A model generated the notes under the pieces. The model made no database searches and was not told where the DNA came from. It saw only the letters and a list, made by a program, of their open reading frames with translations. A DNA stretch of 64,000 nt from Prunella strophiata (lineage: Eukaryota; Chordata; Aves; Passeriformes; Prunellidae): assembly GCA_036583965.1 (NCBI GenBank), contig JAZBQD010000015.1:20675310-20739309 (forward strand). The letters are read 5' to 3'. Below are positions 44,201 through 56,845 of this stretch, in pieces; positions within the stretch are counted from its first letter, which is position 1, and every line of letters begins with the position of its first letter. A program made the translations under genes and the position numbers.

Positions 44201-47200
44201 TCCAGTGAGCCACAGCTCCCACCTTGGCCAAGCTGAAGGAATGCAGCAGAGAAAGCACATGCTCTGCACGTGTGAGAGGGTGTTTCTGTGTGAACTGTCA
44301 GTGTAGCAGCTAGTACTGACACACAGCCCTGGCACAAATGCACCCAGCTGTAACCTTCACACAACAAAACTCCAGACAACCATCAGCTGATGATGGGAGC
44401 TGAGGCCACAGCAAGGGAACAAGTTTCTGGCCACCAACAGCAGAAACTTGGATTAATCTTTCATATCAATAAATTTTCCCTTTAAATTTAAAACTCCCTC
44501 TCATCTTTCTGCCTTCCTACTCTACACCAAACATGCTTTACCTACTGGTGATTTACTGCCAGTGAATCAGATGAAATAACCATTTTTCTTGCACTGTCAC
44601 AAAGCCCCATTTTGGGGTAACTGCATGTGTGAGATTTCCCAGGTGGTTGTGATAAGCAGCCATGTGAACAGAAAAATAAACAGTATGGCTTTTAGATGCC
44701 ACTCAAATTGCCCTGGATTGTTTCCGCAGCATCTGCACAGGCCCTTACCCAAAGCCTCTGGCTGCCTCCAAGGGAAACAAGGCATTTGATGATATCAGGA
44801 CAACCAGATGCCAAGCAGAGAATTTAGAAAGTGTCAGCAAACAATACAGGAGTTGTTGGGATATTTCAAAGTGTCTCGAGCAGCTGTAGCCAGCTAGAGT
44901 ACATAAAAGGGAATAGCAATCAATTCACAGTGGTCCAAACCATTGATCTAACACACACAAACAGGAGGAGCAGGTGACTAAATGTCATGTTTCTGGCTTG
45001 TACCTGAAACCCAGGTAACAGATTTCTAGTCCCTTGCCAGACATGGCAGAAAAAAATGTGCAGTGATGTACTGCAGTGGCTGTGGAGTCAGATAACTCCA
45101 ATAAGAGGAGTGTGTTTTCTCTAAACCACAGACAAATTAAAAGTATAGAAGAAAAGCCCAGTTCCAAATCAGTTGCTTCCCTCCTGTTGTTAATTTAATT
45201 TTCACATTTAGCTGAATTATTTCTAATTGGTGGTATGTTATATAAATCCCTCTTACCTGAAATCAGATTTTTACAGATTCTTGTATCCACTCCTGCTCTT
45301 CTTAAAGCCAACAGGAGTTGTGTTGATGGTCAGGAGAACTAGCTGCAGTGCAGATCCTGGTCATGAGAACCAGTGTGCAGGCATCAGAAGGGTGAAGGCA
45401 TGAACATGGGAAAGCTGGGTACCTCCCTCCACACGTGTGCTTTAGCAGAAGGCACAGAAAGGGGCACATTTAGAGGACAGTCCCATGTCTGGGTTCAGCA
45501 GGGCTTCCTGTACAAACCAAATGCCCTCACATGATGTGTTGTACAGCAATATATATGCCCAGGGTAGAGAAAAAGGGCTAGAAGGGGCTCCTGGGATCAT
45601 CAAACTGAGCTCTTGACTGCCACAAACACTGCATCTTAATTCCCAGTATGAATTTTCAGACAGGACAAGAGGGGATATTCTCACCTTCCCCTTGCACCCC
45701 AGCCCCATGACACTGCATGCCACATGGTGGCCAAGCTGTTCAGCCCCCCTGCCTGTGTGTGTGAGCTGCTTTCTCACTGTGCATCTGCTTGTCAGAGCTC
45801 CTGAGGTTCTCATGTGTCCCTGGAAAGCCTTTGAATGGCCTGGCAGTCGTGTTCCCCAGCCTTAAGCACTGAGCTATACAAGGGAAGAAGGCCATACACC
45901 TCATAGCTACATCTCTTGGTCTTGGTCTGCCCCCTGACCCCTCCCAAAACACCTAGCTGACAGTTTCCTAGAGTAGACCCCCCACTCCACATCCTTGACA
46001 GCCTGTCCCATGCCAAGGACTCTGTCCTCCCTCTTCTCCTGTCTGTCACACACCCGAGCCTTTGGTCCTTCACATCCCTGGTCGCTCGCATGGTCACCTG
46101 CACACTTCTTCCCCAGAAACCTTCTGCACTTTCAGACATCTGCCTTCCCCTTCCTGCATTTGGCTGCAGCACCAGCTCCACAGCCCACAGGAGATCCAAA
46201 AAAAGCAAGCAGAGAGCAAACCCTGTGACACTGATACCTACACCTCCCTCTCATTGCTTTTACTGTCAAATGGGACTCAGAGGTGCCAGAAAGGTGCAGG
46301 CATGGGATATCATCCAGATGCAGCTCACATCTCTTCTGTGAATTACAAGCAGGAAAACTTATGGGGTGGTTGTGGGCAGCTCAGAAACAGCCTCAGTGTT
46401 TCTCTTCAGCTGGTCCTTGCACCTCAGGTAGTCCTTCAGGGCTGGAGCAGAGGCAGCACACAGCAGCCTGGGGACTGCTCTGAGCATGGGCATGAATTCA
46501 AAGGTCACAAGAAATGCAGAGGCTCTTGGAGTCACACACAAAAGCTGGCTGTGCCAGATGAGCTGGGAACACCTTGCAGAGAGCAGACACCAGAGCCACA
46601 TAGCCCATGGAAAAAAAATCAGCCCAAAGGCTTGAAAGGAGAAAAATTTCTTACAAACTGTACTTTTCCAGCAATACTAAGAAATTGTGCTCAAGAACTA
46701 TACCTCTGCTTTTAGAAAAAGTCACCTGACTTGCTCCTTCTCTTGAGCAATGTTTCCAAGCCCAAAGTGAATGCAAACAGATGTGAGTATGTCAGAGGCT
46801 GTGAAAAACTGGAAAATCTTTATGGGAAATGGCAGCCCCAAAGAAATACATCCAAGACTGACTTTGAAACTTAATGATGGTAAGGAATGGTGTCAAGGGG
46901 GATGACTTTAATGAAATATCCAGCCAGCTCACCTGCTCTGCAGCTCTGAGTGCTCCTGCTACCTTCTGAAGGGCTGGTGTTCCTGATTCTCCCTGCCTGA
47001 CCACCAAAACCTCTGCTGCTTGTCTCAGGATACAGCCTGGGATTTTTGTTTTGTCATTCTGTAGTGCAATGACAATGTAATATTTAAGAGGTGTATGAAA
47101 TTAAATGTGGTCTCAAACTAGGTCTTCTTGTGAGTGGTGCACAAGGTGCATTATTCATTTTCATATTTAATTCATTCCAAACCTCCATTTGTGGAGCCAG

Positions 47201-48149
47201 TTGATGTAAGTTGAAGCAGCACAGAATCAGTGTTTCTCACCACTGAATGTATGGGGACCCACACCACATCATAGAGAGGTCTCTTCTACTTCTTTGGTGT
47301 CTTGAATATAACCACAGAAATTCATATCTGGGTTCAGATGGCTCAGTGACTTGGGCTGTGATCTGCAGTTAAAGGTGGCTTGCTGCTCTCTGGGCTCATT
47401 TTTCAGAACTTCTGAGCATCAAATGCAGCCTCAGGAGCTAAGCTTTGAAATTATAACTATTATTTGTTGATGGATATTGCAAAAAAATAGATAGATCTTA
47501 AATTGTATCCCCCAAGTTTTTTAATTTTTCACTTTAATCTATCTCAGTTGTGCCTAATCAAAACTACCCTGCCTTAGTCTAGCTCATTTTGCCATTAGCT
47601 ATGGACATCACCCCCACAGAAGAGTGGAAACAACCATTTCTTTCCAGTAGCAGTGTTTGAACAGCATGCAGCAACTAGGATGTAAATTCACCCATGGAAC
47701 AGCCAGGGGAAAACTAATTTTGCATCACTGCTCAGTAAGTTAGAACCATACATTTCAAACACTGAATGAGGTGATGAAAAAGCTAAAACCAGAATATATG
47801 ATCAGGTAATTAGCAGTATGCAAAGGGGCAAAGGACTCCCTGGTCCTGGTCTTTCTGATCTTCGTCTGCTTGAGTTTGCAGCCTTAATGTTCTTTGAGCA
47901 CAGATTTTGAGTTATAGTGTGATTCTGTGATTTATATTATATGATTACCCTCATTTCCCCCTCAAGACAAGATGCACCAGTACAGGCATAGCATCTGATC
48001 CACAAAGCTTACAGTCTAGGGAGACTAGTATAGGAGGAAGGGAATAAATGAGAAATAAAGCTTAAACACATATGGCTGTGTGCATATACATACACAAGAG
48101 TGCATCTCTATATTTCTGTTACATATGTACTGATTTAAATACTCAGCAT
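41239..48149. other. Intergenic, no gene recognised
   Basis: GC-richer patches at about 43.9-44.4 kb and 45.4-46.7 kb raise the number of chance open frames. The longest, 46062-46715 (217 codons, plus), overlaps several others and shows no domain. An 11-bp tandem duplication (TGTGTATGTTC twice) lies at 42876-42897. A fragment near 45570-45680 (GGGCTAGAAGGGGCTCCTGG) may be a relic of a CR1 or related repeat tail. Confidence 0.55.
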
Positions 48150-48290
48150 GTATGTATGAAATGTACATGTATGTATGTATGATTTAATGTATGTATGTAT
48201 ATCCATAGAGTATTTGCAGAACTATATATGTGTATGTATATTATGTGCATATATATATATATTATTTTTTTTAATATATGTCTTGTGTAT
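48150..48290. repeat. ATGT/AT-rich microsatellite tract
   Basis: Interrupted TATG/TGTA repeats and an AT-dinucleotide run (TATATATATATAT near 48250-48260) make a low-complexity tract. Open frames across it read as Tyr/Ile/His repeats and are artefacts. Confidence 0.9.
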
Positions 48291-48708
48291 GTAAGGGAGC
48301 ACTGCCTTTCCAGCTGCCTTGCAGCCTGGATCACTTACAGTGGCTGCTTTTCCTGCTGGTGTCACAGCATCAGCAAGCTGTGAGAGCCATACCAATGACA
48401 AGGCCTTCCAGATTCCTTCAGGGACATGCTCCATGCACAATGTGCAGTGAGTCTGCAAAAATGTTTGTGAAAGGAATGGGAAAAATTTTGAAAGCTTCTA
48501 GGAAATTACCTTTCTAATTAGATTTGGCTGAAAGAACAAGCATTTTAATGGGAAATTATTTTTCAATTTCTTCTATTTACTTGTCTTTTGTAGACATTGC
48601 CCATTTTGCTTACTCAGTTTGAAGGAGAGAGAGCAAAAACTGATATTTTTTCTTTCCAAAATTATTTGTATGTGCATCACATGAAAATTGACATTTAATA
48701 TATGAGTT
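48291..48708. other. Intergenic, no gene recognised
   Basis: Short unique-looking sequence between the microsatellite and the next CR1 tail. No gene or repeat recognised. Confidence 0.5.
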
Positions 48709-48908
48709 TTAACATAAGAAAACACTTTTTCACTGTGAGGGTGACTGAGCATTGATGCAGGGAGGTTGTAGAGTCCCCATCCTTGCAGATATTCAAAAGC
48801 CATCTGGACACAGTCCTGGGCAACCAGCTCACAGTGAGCCTGAGCAGGGGTTTGGACCAGGCAGCCTCCAGAGATCCCTGCCAGCCTCACCATGCTGTGA
48901 TTCTGTTC
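48709..48908 (+). mobile_element. CR1 LINE 3' end
   Basis: A well-preserved CR1 3' end. It runs from AACATAAGAAAACACTTTTTC and ACTGTGAGGGTGACTGAGCA through TAGAGTCCCCATCCTTGC, CATCTGGACACAGTCCTGGG and CAACCAGCTCACAGTGAGCC to the tail CATGCTGTGATTCTGTTC. It is about 200 bp, severely 5'-truncated, and lacks the segment normally reading ACAGGCTGCCCAGAG, which is replaced by a short ATGCAG stretch. Confidence 0.92.
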
Positions 48909-51191
48909 ATTTGAGCTAAATATGTGAATCTGATGATTTAGACTTTTCATTTATATAATATTATTTACTGTCATCTATCTGCAAATGGCAAAAGTGGTAC
49001 TCAGTAGCTTTCAGTTATTTTTAAGTTATTAAACCCAAAATGTTTTCCAGTAGAAATACAGATTTATCTGCAGTAAAATGAAACCTAATCATTGGGAGTT
49101 TAATTTTCTTACTCATGGTTTACTGAGCCTCCTGGTCCTGGCTCAGTGAATCCCAGCAGGGCTCCAAAGACTGCAATAATCTAATCCTTATCATTAATAA
49201 CTATTATTTTCTTGGAAGGACTTTGAGCTCTATAAGGCACATTCAAATACCTACCAGTGAGTAATAGTAATCATACATGAGTACTGAGACACATGGCACT
49301 GCTCCCACCCTTCAGGTAGTAATAGAGATGCCCTGCAAACATCTGTGGGCTGTTCTTGGAAGGAAACCAAGGAAATGTGAAGGAAATGCCTGTCAGTCTC
49401 ACCCACAGCAACCCTGGCTTCTAACCCCTGGTAGGGTCTGTTTCTGGAGTTCCACTGATTCATTTTTGAAGCAGGCAATTACCTATTTCAACCAACCTTA
49501 CCAAAATGAACACAACTCTTACAAGAGCACCGAACATCCCAGGCAATCCATGCAAATACTCTTTGCCTTCTTGAAAGCCTGCTTGTGCTGTGTACAGACT
49601 AACAAATCAAAGTGCCTGCAGAGGTGACTAATGCCTCCCTTGAAGAAAAAGACTGGTTTCTGTGATCTGCTGCACTTAGCAAACCTGCCTTTCTTCATTC
49701 TCACCAGTGTAAATAAAGACTAATTTAACTGAAATCAGTGGTTATACCAGTGGCAAACTGGGCTACAGTAGGATTTGGTTCAAGCCCATGGTGGTGCATA
49801 TACAGTTGTTAAGTGTGTATATCACAGGCCAATCACTCAGCTTTCAAAAAGACTGGGAAGCCTTGACATTGTGTATTATGTCTGTACCAGCTAAAGTCTG
49901 TTCTGTGGAATGACCCTTCTCATCCTGGCCCAAAAGGTAAAGAGAAAAAGAAAAACTCCCTTATTCTGTTATTAGGTGGCATTTTTCTACACATTAATAG
50001 CACTCCAAATGCCCATCCCTTCCTCCAGGGCCTGCTATGAAGGGAAGAGTGTAAGAGGAATGACTTCAGTGGAGAAAACGAATGGGCCAATGAATTAAGG
50101 AGACAACACCTTCCAAAACATGGGGAAAGACAAGGAGGGATGGCTGAGAGGAGGCAATCACTCACATGCCACATGCCTCTGAGAGTCTTTGTGAGTCTCT
50201 ATTTTTCATTCAACCTCATTTCACAGTTGCATTCAGTTGCTCCAGCCTTCACACAGACTGACACGAGCAAAATTGTCCATCAGTGTTACAAATGGTCCAG
50301 CTCTTACTCTATAGCTGTCTGCTGTCACACAGATTTTGTATTAACCCTGGCTGCCTGAAGCACACAGCTCAGAGTCTCTTCTTGAGCACCTTGCCTTAAT
50401 TCTGAAGTGAAAAGCAGGGGTTTTTTTTCCTATTTCTGATATAATATACTTGAAACACACGCACTGAACTCAGGAAATTTCTGCTAATTTATGTTCCTTG
50501 ATAAAGGCTCTTCCAAAAAAAGTGCCTGTATGTGTTGCAGTGTTTGCTAGAGGCACAGTGGTAAACGGGTACTCTGTGTCCTTTTAGCTGGCATTAAGAT
50601 TGTAATGAATCATTGATAAAGCTAATAATGTACTCAGTTTAATCTAATATTACAGCACAGTAGCTGCACCCAGTGCTTACAGCACAGGAATATACAAAAG
50701 GAATTAATTTTACACTACTGCTGCTAACTGCAATTGAACCTCTCCAGGTCATGAAAGTTTGCTAAAGCAAGTGATGACAATGATCACTGTAGACTGAGCA
50801 GGGGTTGAGTTTTTAAGAGCAGAGCCAGATTCAATGGCACAAACAAAAGAGGATAATTGTATCTGATACACATCTGATGTATCCCAAGCAGCCCATAACA
50901 AAGCTATTGACAGCTATGTATGAAACTGAGCTACATGAGAGTTCACTTTAGGTAGGAATCATTGCTTCCCTAGTCTTTCCTGGAGCATCAGGGATGTTTA
51001 CTTTAGAAGCACATTCATTTCATTTGCAAAGTAAGACTAGATAATATGGGCCCAAAGTAATCATAGCCCTGAAGCCAGCCAGCCCCTTTGTTGGTATGTA
51101 CCATAATAGCTCCTTGATGGGAGTCATGGGCCAGGTGAAGCTCTGATCCACTCCCTGAAATGACAAACTAAGCATTGTCTTTTAAATTAGC

Positions 51192-51194
<3 letters not shown>
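48909..51194. other. Intergenic, no gene recognised
   Basis: Unique-looking AT-rich sequence. Open frames up to 116 codons (49277-49627) have no recognised domain. Confidence 0.55.

Positions 51195-51223
<29 letters not shown>
51195..51223. repeat. Poly-A homopolymer (A29)
   Basis: Twenty-nine A in a row followed by CCAAAAACAA. The sequence just upstream was checked for a retroposed gene or SINE and none was recognised. Confidence 0.9.
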
Positions 51224-51225
<2 letters not shown>

Positions 51226-54200
51226 AAAAACAACTTAGATCAGAGTATTATATTCCAGCTTACTATACATTTAAGTAGTATCCATAGTCAGACAATTCTC
51301 ATCTGGTATCATATCCTGCTGAGGTGGAAAATTTAGTTGAACTCACTCCTCTGATAGCAACGGCCAGAACCAAATTAAGCCCAAATTTATGCTGGTCTGT
51401 GGATCATCACAGCCCAGGACATTCACAAGGGAATTTACTGCTTCCTCACTAGCAACAATGCTGCATTTTCTGCCTCTTCAGAAACTGTACTGTTAGCTAC
51501 ATCATAAGAAGCAGGGTAGGACAGTATAGGAAAGGAGAGGAGAGGACAGGACAAGGACACATTACTGGCTTGAGCTTGCAATGCCATCAGACTCAGTCTT
51601 CTGCCACATGTAATTCTTCTGGAAATGTTTCCATCTCAGAGACTACCATCATGCTACCCATCTGCCAGGCTCACTCTCTGGACTGATCAAGGAAACATCA
51701 GCTCAAGCCTCCAGCCACCCTCTGAGGGAAACCATCCTCTCCCCTCCCAAATGCCCAGCATGCCCTATCTTCAAAGGAAAATCAAACAGATGGTATTGAC
51801 CAAACAGGAATTTATTGGGCAGGAGAGCTGAAGAGCAGAAAAAGCTCCCCAAAGACAAGCAGTCATTCTACAGCCCCAGATGAACAAGAGCTTGTCTCTT
51901 GGTGGAGGCCTGCTTGGCCAGATAGCCACTGCCCCCAACTCTTAGGCTGGGTTAACCAGAGATGTCCTCCTCCTTAGCCCCTGCAAACTGCTCTGCTTCG
52001 ACTGATGCCTTTCTGCACCAGCTCAGCAGTGAGCAGGGAGGGCAGCAAGTCCCTCATCTGGTCCCTTCCCTTGTCCATAATTTCTTTACCTCAAGATGAA
52101 AAAAGCAGGTAGTGTTGTTACTCACCCTACTCATGTGGGGTTGGTTTGTCCCCCTGGTATCACAACAAATGGGTTTATTTTACATCAGGTTATGACATGG
52201 CTACTCTTCCTCACACTACCAGGACAAGTCAGACATGGTGGGACAGAGCTGGGCATCAGGTCCTAGCAAAGTCAGCAGTGCCCAAAAGGTTAGGCTCCTG
52301 CATCATGTTTAGCAGCAGTGTTAATGAAGCAGGAGAGCTCAGTGGAAAAAAATGTCCAAAGACAGATATAAACATTAACAGGGATGGAACAACACGAGGA
52401 AACAAGAGTAATGTAGCCAACTGAAATAACACTGAATGTTGGAAAACTGCTATCAATCTAGGAGATAGCCTGTCAGAGCTGAAAAACAGGGCTTTGGCAC
52501 AGGGTTTGCCACTCTTGATTTGAGCTTTAGAGCTAATCTATTTTGTTTTACTAGTTTTATGTACCTTGTCCAGCTGGATGGAGTTTTACAGAGAAAGTTT
52601 ACTGTGTTGATCAACAATGAGGTGAGTTCTGTTGAAAACACAACTCTTCTGGCAGTATGTTGAGTTTTATGGTGACTTCAGAGTGTTATTTTGAGCATTC
52701 TTCTGGGAAGTCTTTATCACCAGGACCATTTGGTTAAACAGAGAAGATTCTTACAACTATTCAATGTTGCTTTTTTAACAGTAAAAGTTTCTACAGACTC
52801 ACCATTTTATCTCTCAAAATTTCCATCAGCTACTTTCCTCCTTCACTAGAGATCTATGATGATAACAATAATAGGTCATAAACAATTATGAAAGGTCCTA
52901 GCAAACTCATTTCTACTCAAAAGGATAGGACCTGCTTTGACTATTGTCCCTGCTATTCACAAATCCCTTCATCAGTTGAAGTCTCTTCAGTTCGTGTGCT
53001 CATTTTCTTGCCATTTGTCCTGGCTTTCTTCAACTGCCCTTTAGTTTTGCATAGTGGAGATTAAAAGGCAAAAAAAGAATAATGAAGAAAAAAGACCCAA
53101 TTGCTTGAGATGATTTTTCTGCTTGGTGGGAACGTCTGTCTCTTCAAGGAGACCAATTAACATTCTCATCATCTCTCTGGACCTAATCTAAATATGAATA
53201 AAATATCAAACTCTTCTTAAAATTGTTCTTTGTTCTTCTTACCATACTGAAATTAACTTTTTGACACGATGCCTGGCAGAACTTCTATGGAAAAAGCACG
53301 ATTCCTTCCCCTCCATATTTGCATAATAAAATGCACTTGTATGTGTAACTGGGCAGTGCTACTGTAACAACAGACACCAGTCTTTCCCAAAAAATCCCAA
53401 CCCTCACATGTAACAATTCAGAACTGTCCCAAAGTTTGGGGGAGTTTGGATATCCAGTTTATGACACATCATTTATGAATACACGGCACCACATCTCTTA
53501 ATTTGCTTAAAGAAAGGAGATTGTACTAAGCACTGAACATCTCATAGAAAGATGAAAATCTTGTATATGGGAACATTTGCAAGGTTCTTGTTCATTTCTG
53601 GCTAATTATGGTCATTTCCACAAGTAATTACCCAAATTGCTCTTGCAATCAATGTAATTGTGCTAAGTTGTTTAAAAATCAGCTTCATTAGATTTTGCCT
53701 GGTAAAATGTACAGTTTTTCAAAACCCAAATTTTGATCTTGTATTAGATGTCAACAGGCCTTTAAAAGAAAATAGGTTTTATTTTTTCTTCCTTCTCCCT
53801 TTCTTGCACGTTGGTGTGAGATTTTTTACATTCATTACAGATTAACCATAGTCAGAAAATTTACTATAACCTCTTATAAAAAGCTATTATGTGTGTCTGC
53901 AAGTTATTGTATGGATCTCTTTCATTTTCAAAACCCTAAGATCTCTCGTCTTTATGGTTCTGGAATTAAAAGAATATTTCAAGACGTGAATATTGAGTGT
54001 TTGGGTAATTCTACCCTGAGTCTGTGGTGGGCTGAAATAACAAATAGTCACACAATAAGCAGAGCTGTTCACTGACTCCTGCTGCACCCACACAAGCACG
54101 CTTTAGAGGAAGAGAGCGATGTGCCAGAAGCATGCTCCCTCCCAGCAGTTTCAATTGCATTCTGTCTAGGATATAATACACCACCACCTCTCCCTCTCTG

Positions 54201-56814
54201 ACCCCACATCTCTCCCTGGCAATCCGCCTGCTGCTTTCATTTCCTTTCCAAATGGTTCCTCTTTACTCAGCCATTTACAAGGGGAAGCTGTAACTGCAGT
54301 AAGGTGCCCTCCGTGTCCTTCACTGCAGCTAGGACTGTTTCACAGGACCTGCTCATGCTGTTAGCAAGCATTTGGACTGGCATCACAAGCATCTGCTGCT
54401 CAGGAACAGTGACAAGTTGGGCTTGTGCTCTGGAGAGAGAATGGTGCTGGGGTGAGAGGGAAGAGGAGCGCTGAGAGGAGACTGAGGCTGCCCACAGCAC
54501 AGCTCCAGTGCTGCATTAGAAGGACGTGGCCCCTTCAGTGGTACATTTAACCTCTCTGGCATCCTCTGGGGTGGGAAAGCCAGCTCTGTGTCAGCTTAGC
54601 AGCCCTGGGTTACACCAGAGGTGGTAATTGTCAGAAGGGTACAGTAAATGCCATGCTGAGTGTGAACATCCACTGGTACACTTCCATAATCCTCTGTCTG
54701 AAGCATACTTTTCCCCATCAGGTTTTCTTTTGGAATAAAAGCTATTTGTTTATCAGTAGTAGGTACTTGAGTCTCTCTTCTCTTTTACTTTAGCTAAAAT
54801 AAATCTCTTGTAACCGTAAGGACATACTGGGGTCACTATTTGTGAAGACAGATATGGAGAGAATTTCATTCTATAGAACCTTGAATTTGGCATGGAACAC
54901 CAACTGATTAGCAGGAAAGAGGCTGTAGTAAAAAAAGGGGCTCTCTCTGTGCTCAGAGGTGAGGGGACTATGAGGAGGCAGAGCCCCAGGCAGCCCCTCC
55001 TGTGTGTAGAGGCAGGCTGAACCTCTCAGCTCTCCAGCCTGCAGCACAGTCATGTGGGTGCTAAGGCAGGATTGACCAAAATTTTCTTCTGAAAAAAGTA
55101 AATGACAAGCCCAAAGCACAGTTTCAAATGATTTTTCTCTTACCTGAAGATCTCTTATTTTCCATGCCTCCCTTTCATTGTAAAGGAGATCATGTCAGAG
55201 TCATCTGTAACAGCTGCACTGTAGAATACCTCAATCACATGGCTTTAAACAACCCAGAGGAAAAAAAAACCCAACCCAGTTCTTTAAATAAAGATACGTG
55301 TATTCCTGTGACATTTTCATACAATTGCAATTTTCAAGGGAACCAAACACTCATTACTACACAGTTCTTCAGAGGCCAAACCTGACCTTCAGTCAGAACA
55401 AATTCCCATTTGGCTAGGCTTATTCATACAGCCTACAGTTCTGTTTGAATTCTACATTGACTGAGAAAATTTCAAACTGGACTGGAGAAGTAATTAGATT
55501 GAGAGTAGGACTATTAAAAAAGCCTGCATTGGCAGAGTAATGGGATAAAATCTTTAGCCTCAGGAGCTAAGGTTCTTGTCCTACATGTACATTCCAGGGA
55601 TCTAGATTTGGAGGAGAAGTACTTTAGAATAGTGTATTGTAACTGTAGGGAGGAAGATGAAAAATTCTGTCTCCCCTGCTTCCAGTATTGTGGAGATCGT
55701 CTTTTCTCTGGTATACATTCACTAATGTCCCTGGGGCAGCTGTATTCATTACTTCTGTGAAATACCATTCCCCCCTGCTTTTACTAGAAGCTAGCAGCTG
55801 GAAAAGATGAGGAGCCAGCATCACAAGTCTGTGGGGATCATCAGGCAGCTCTCCATAGGTCACAGAAGGAAATTTCCAGACAGTTTGAAAAGAATTGATC
55901 TCACTATTGTTCTGTGCACTGACACTGAGACATCATCTTTAGTTTTGGCAGGAAAAATATTTAGTAGAGTATTATATGTGCTAAGTTATGGTGGGGGTTT
56001 TTTTTCTGAATTTTTCCTATTAATAGTTTAAAGGCAGGTACAAACAAGAGGCAAATGGAAGTCCACAGCATGCAGCATTTCAGCTGTACTGAAGTCTTGG
56101 CCTTTTGGATAAGATATTAGTAAGTATGATTACTCCACTGAAAAACAAGAAGGGACAGGAAAAACCTGCAAAACACCAAGGGAAAATAATCTCATTAAAT
56201 TGGAAGGTACATAAGAGTTGGGAAAGTGAGCAAGCTGCAGAGAACTAGGAGTGCATGGCAGGGCTGTGCTCCAGCAAACTCTGGCCAAGCTGGTTGGAAA
56301 AGCTCACCATATTTCCCAAAGGAAAGTAAAAGTCATCAACACTCTCCTCCAAGCTTATCTGTGCATGAAAGAAGGGAAGGAAAGAGTTTTCTTCCATGTA
56401 ACTATTTTTAAACTGTCTTTTATTCACCTGGCTATAGAGAATGGCACTAGGATTAGATATGTACCAATGATCAGTTTTATTTATTGATAGAAAACTTTGC
56501 CTATTGAAACATTATAATGTGAAAATACCCATAGACAGTAGAGATGAAGAAACTTTGAAAAGAGAAATGCCAAGAAGATACATCTAGGTGCTTGTCTGTA
56601 GCAATATGAGCACTAGTCAGTTTGGACACCCAAAGATTTGCCTAATTCCTGTTAAAACATTACACATGGTTTTCTTGTTGCCCTGCTACTTAATTCTATA
56701 TGTGAACTATTGTGACTATTTCTGTGACATTGGTATATAAGTACCTCATTTTCTGCCAGTATCCATTTCAGTTTCAGGAAACTTAATATTTAGATGTATT
56801 TGATTATTTTCCTT
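51224..56814. other. Intergenic, no gene recognised
   Basis: No gene recognised. A short AGGAC/GGAGA-type repeat lies at about 51524-51558. On the minus strand, AATAAA at 51811-51816 within CCCAATAAATTCCTGTTTGG looks like a transcript or LTR 3' end, but no matching body was identified. A GC-richer patch is at 54100-54560. Confidence 0.5.
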
Positions 56815-56845
56815 GCAATTAAACTAGCTCAACAAGTTTAATTGC
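56815..56845. repeat. 11-bp perfect hairpin (inverted repeat)
   Basis: GCAATTAAACT at 56815-56825 pairs perfectly with AGTTTAATTGC at 56835-56845 across a 9-nt loop. The motif GCTCAAC occurs in the loop and again at 56844-56850 and 56859-56865. Confidence 0.9.

Noticed and set aside
45570..45680. Possible CR1-like tail (GGGCTAGAAGGGGCTCCTGG)
   Set aside because: Too short and diverged to assign to a family by eye.
46062..46715. 217-codon plus-strand ORF, the longest in the window
   Set aside because: It lies in a GC-rich patch with overlapping frames on both strands, has no recognisable domain, and its composition (Ser, Gln, His, Cys) is like random GC-rich DNA.
51800..52150. Minus-strand transcript or LTR end suggested by AATAAA at 51811-51816
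   Set aside because: A single hexamer with no LTR termini, TATA box at the right distance or coding body.
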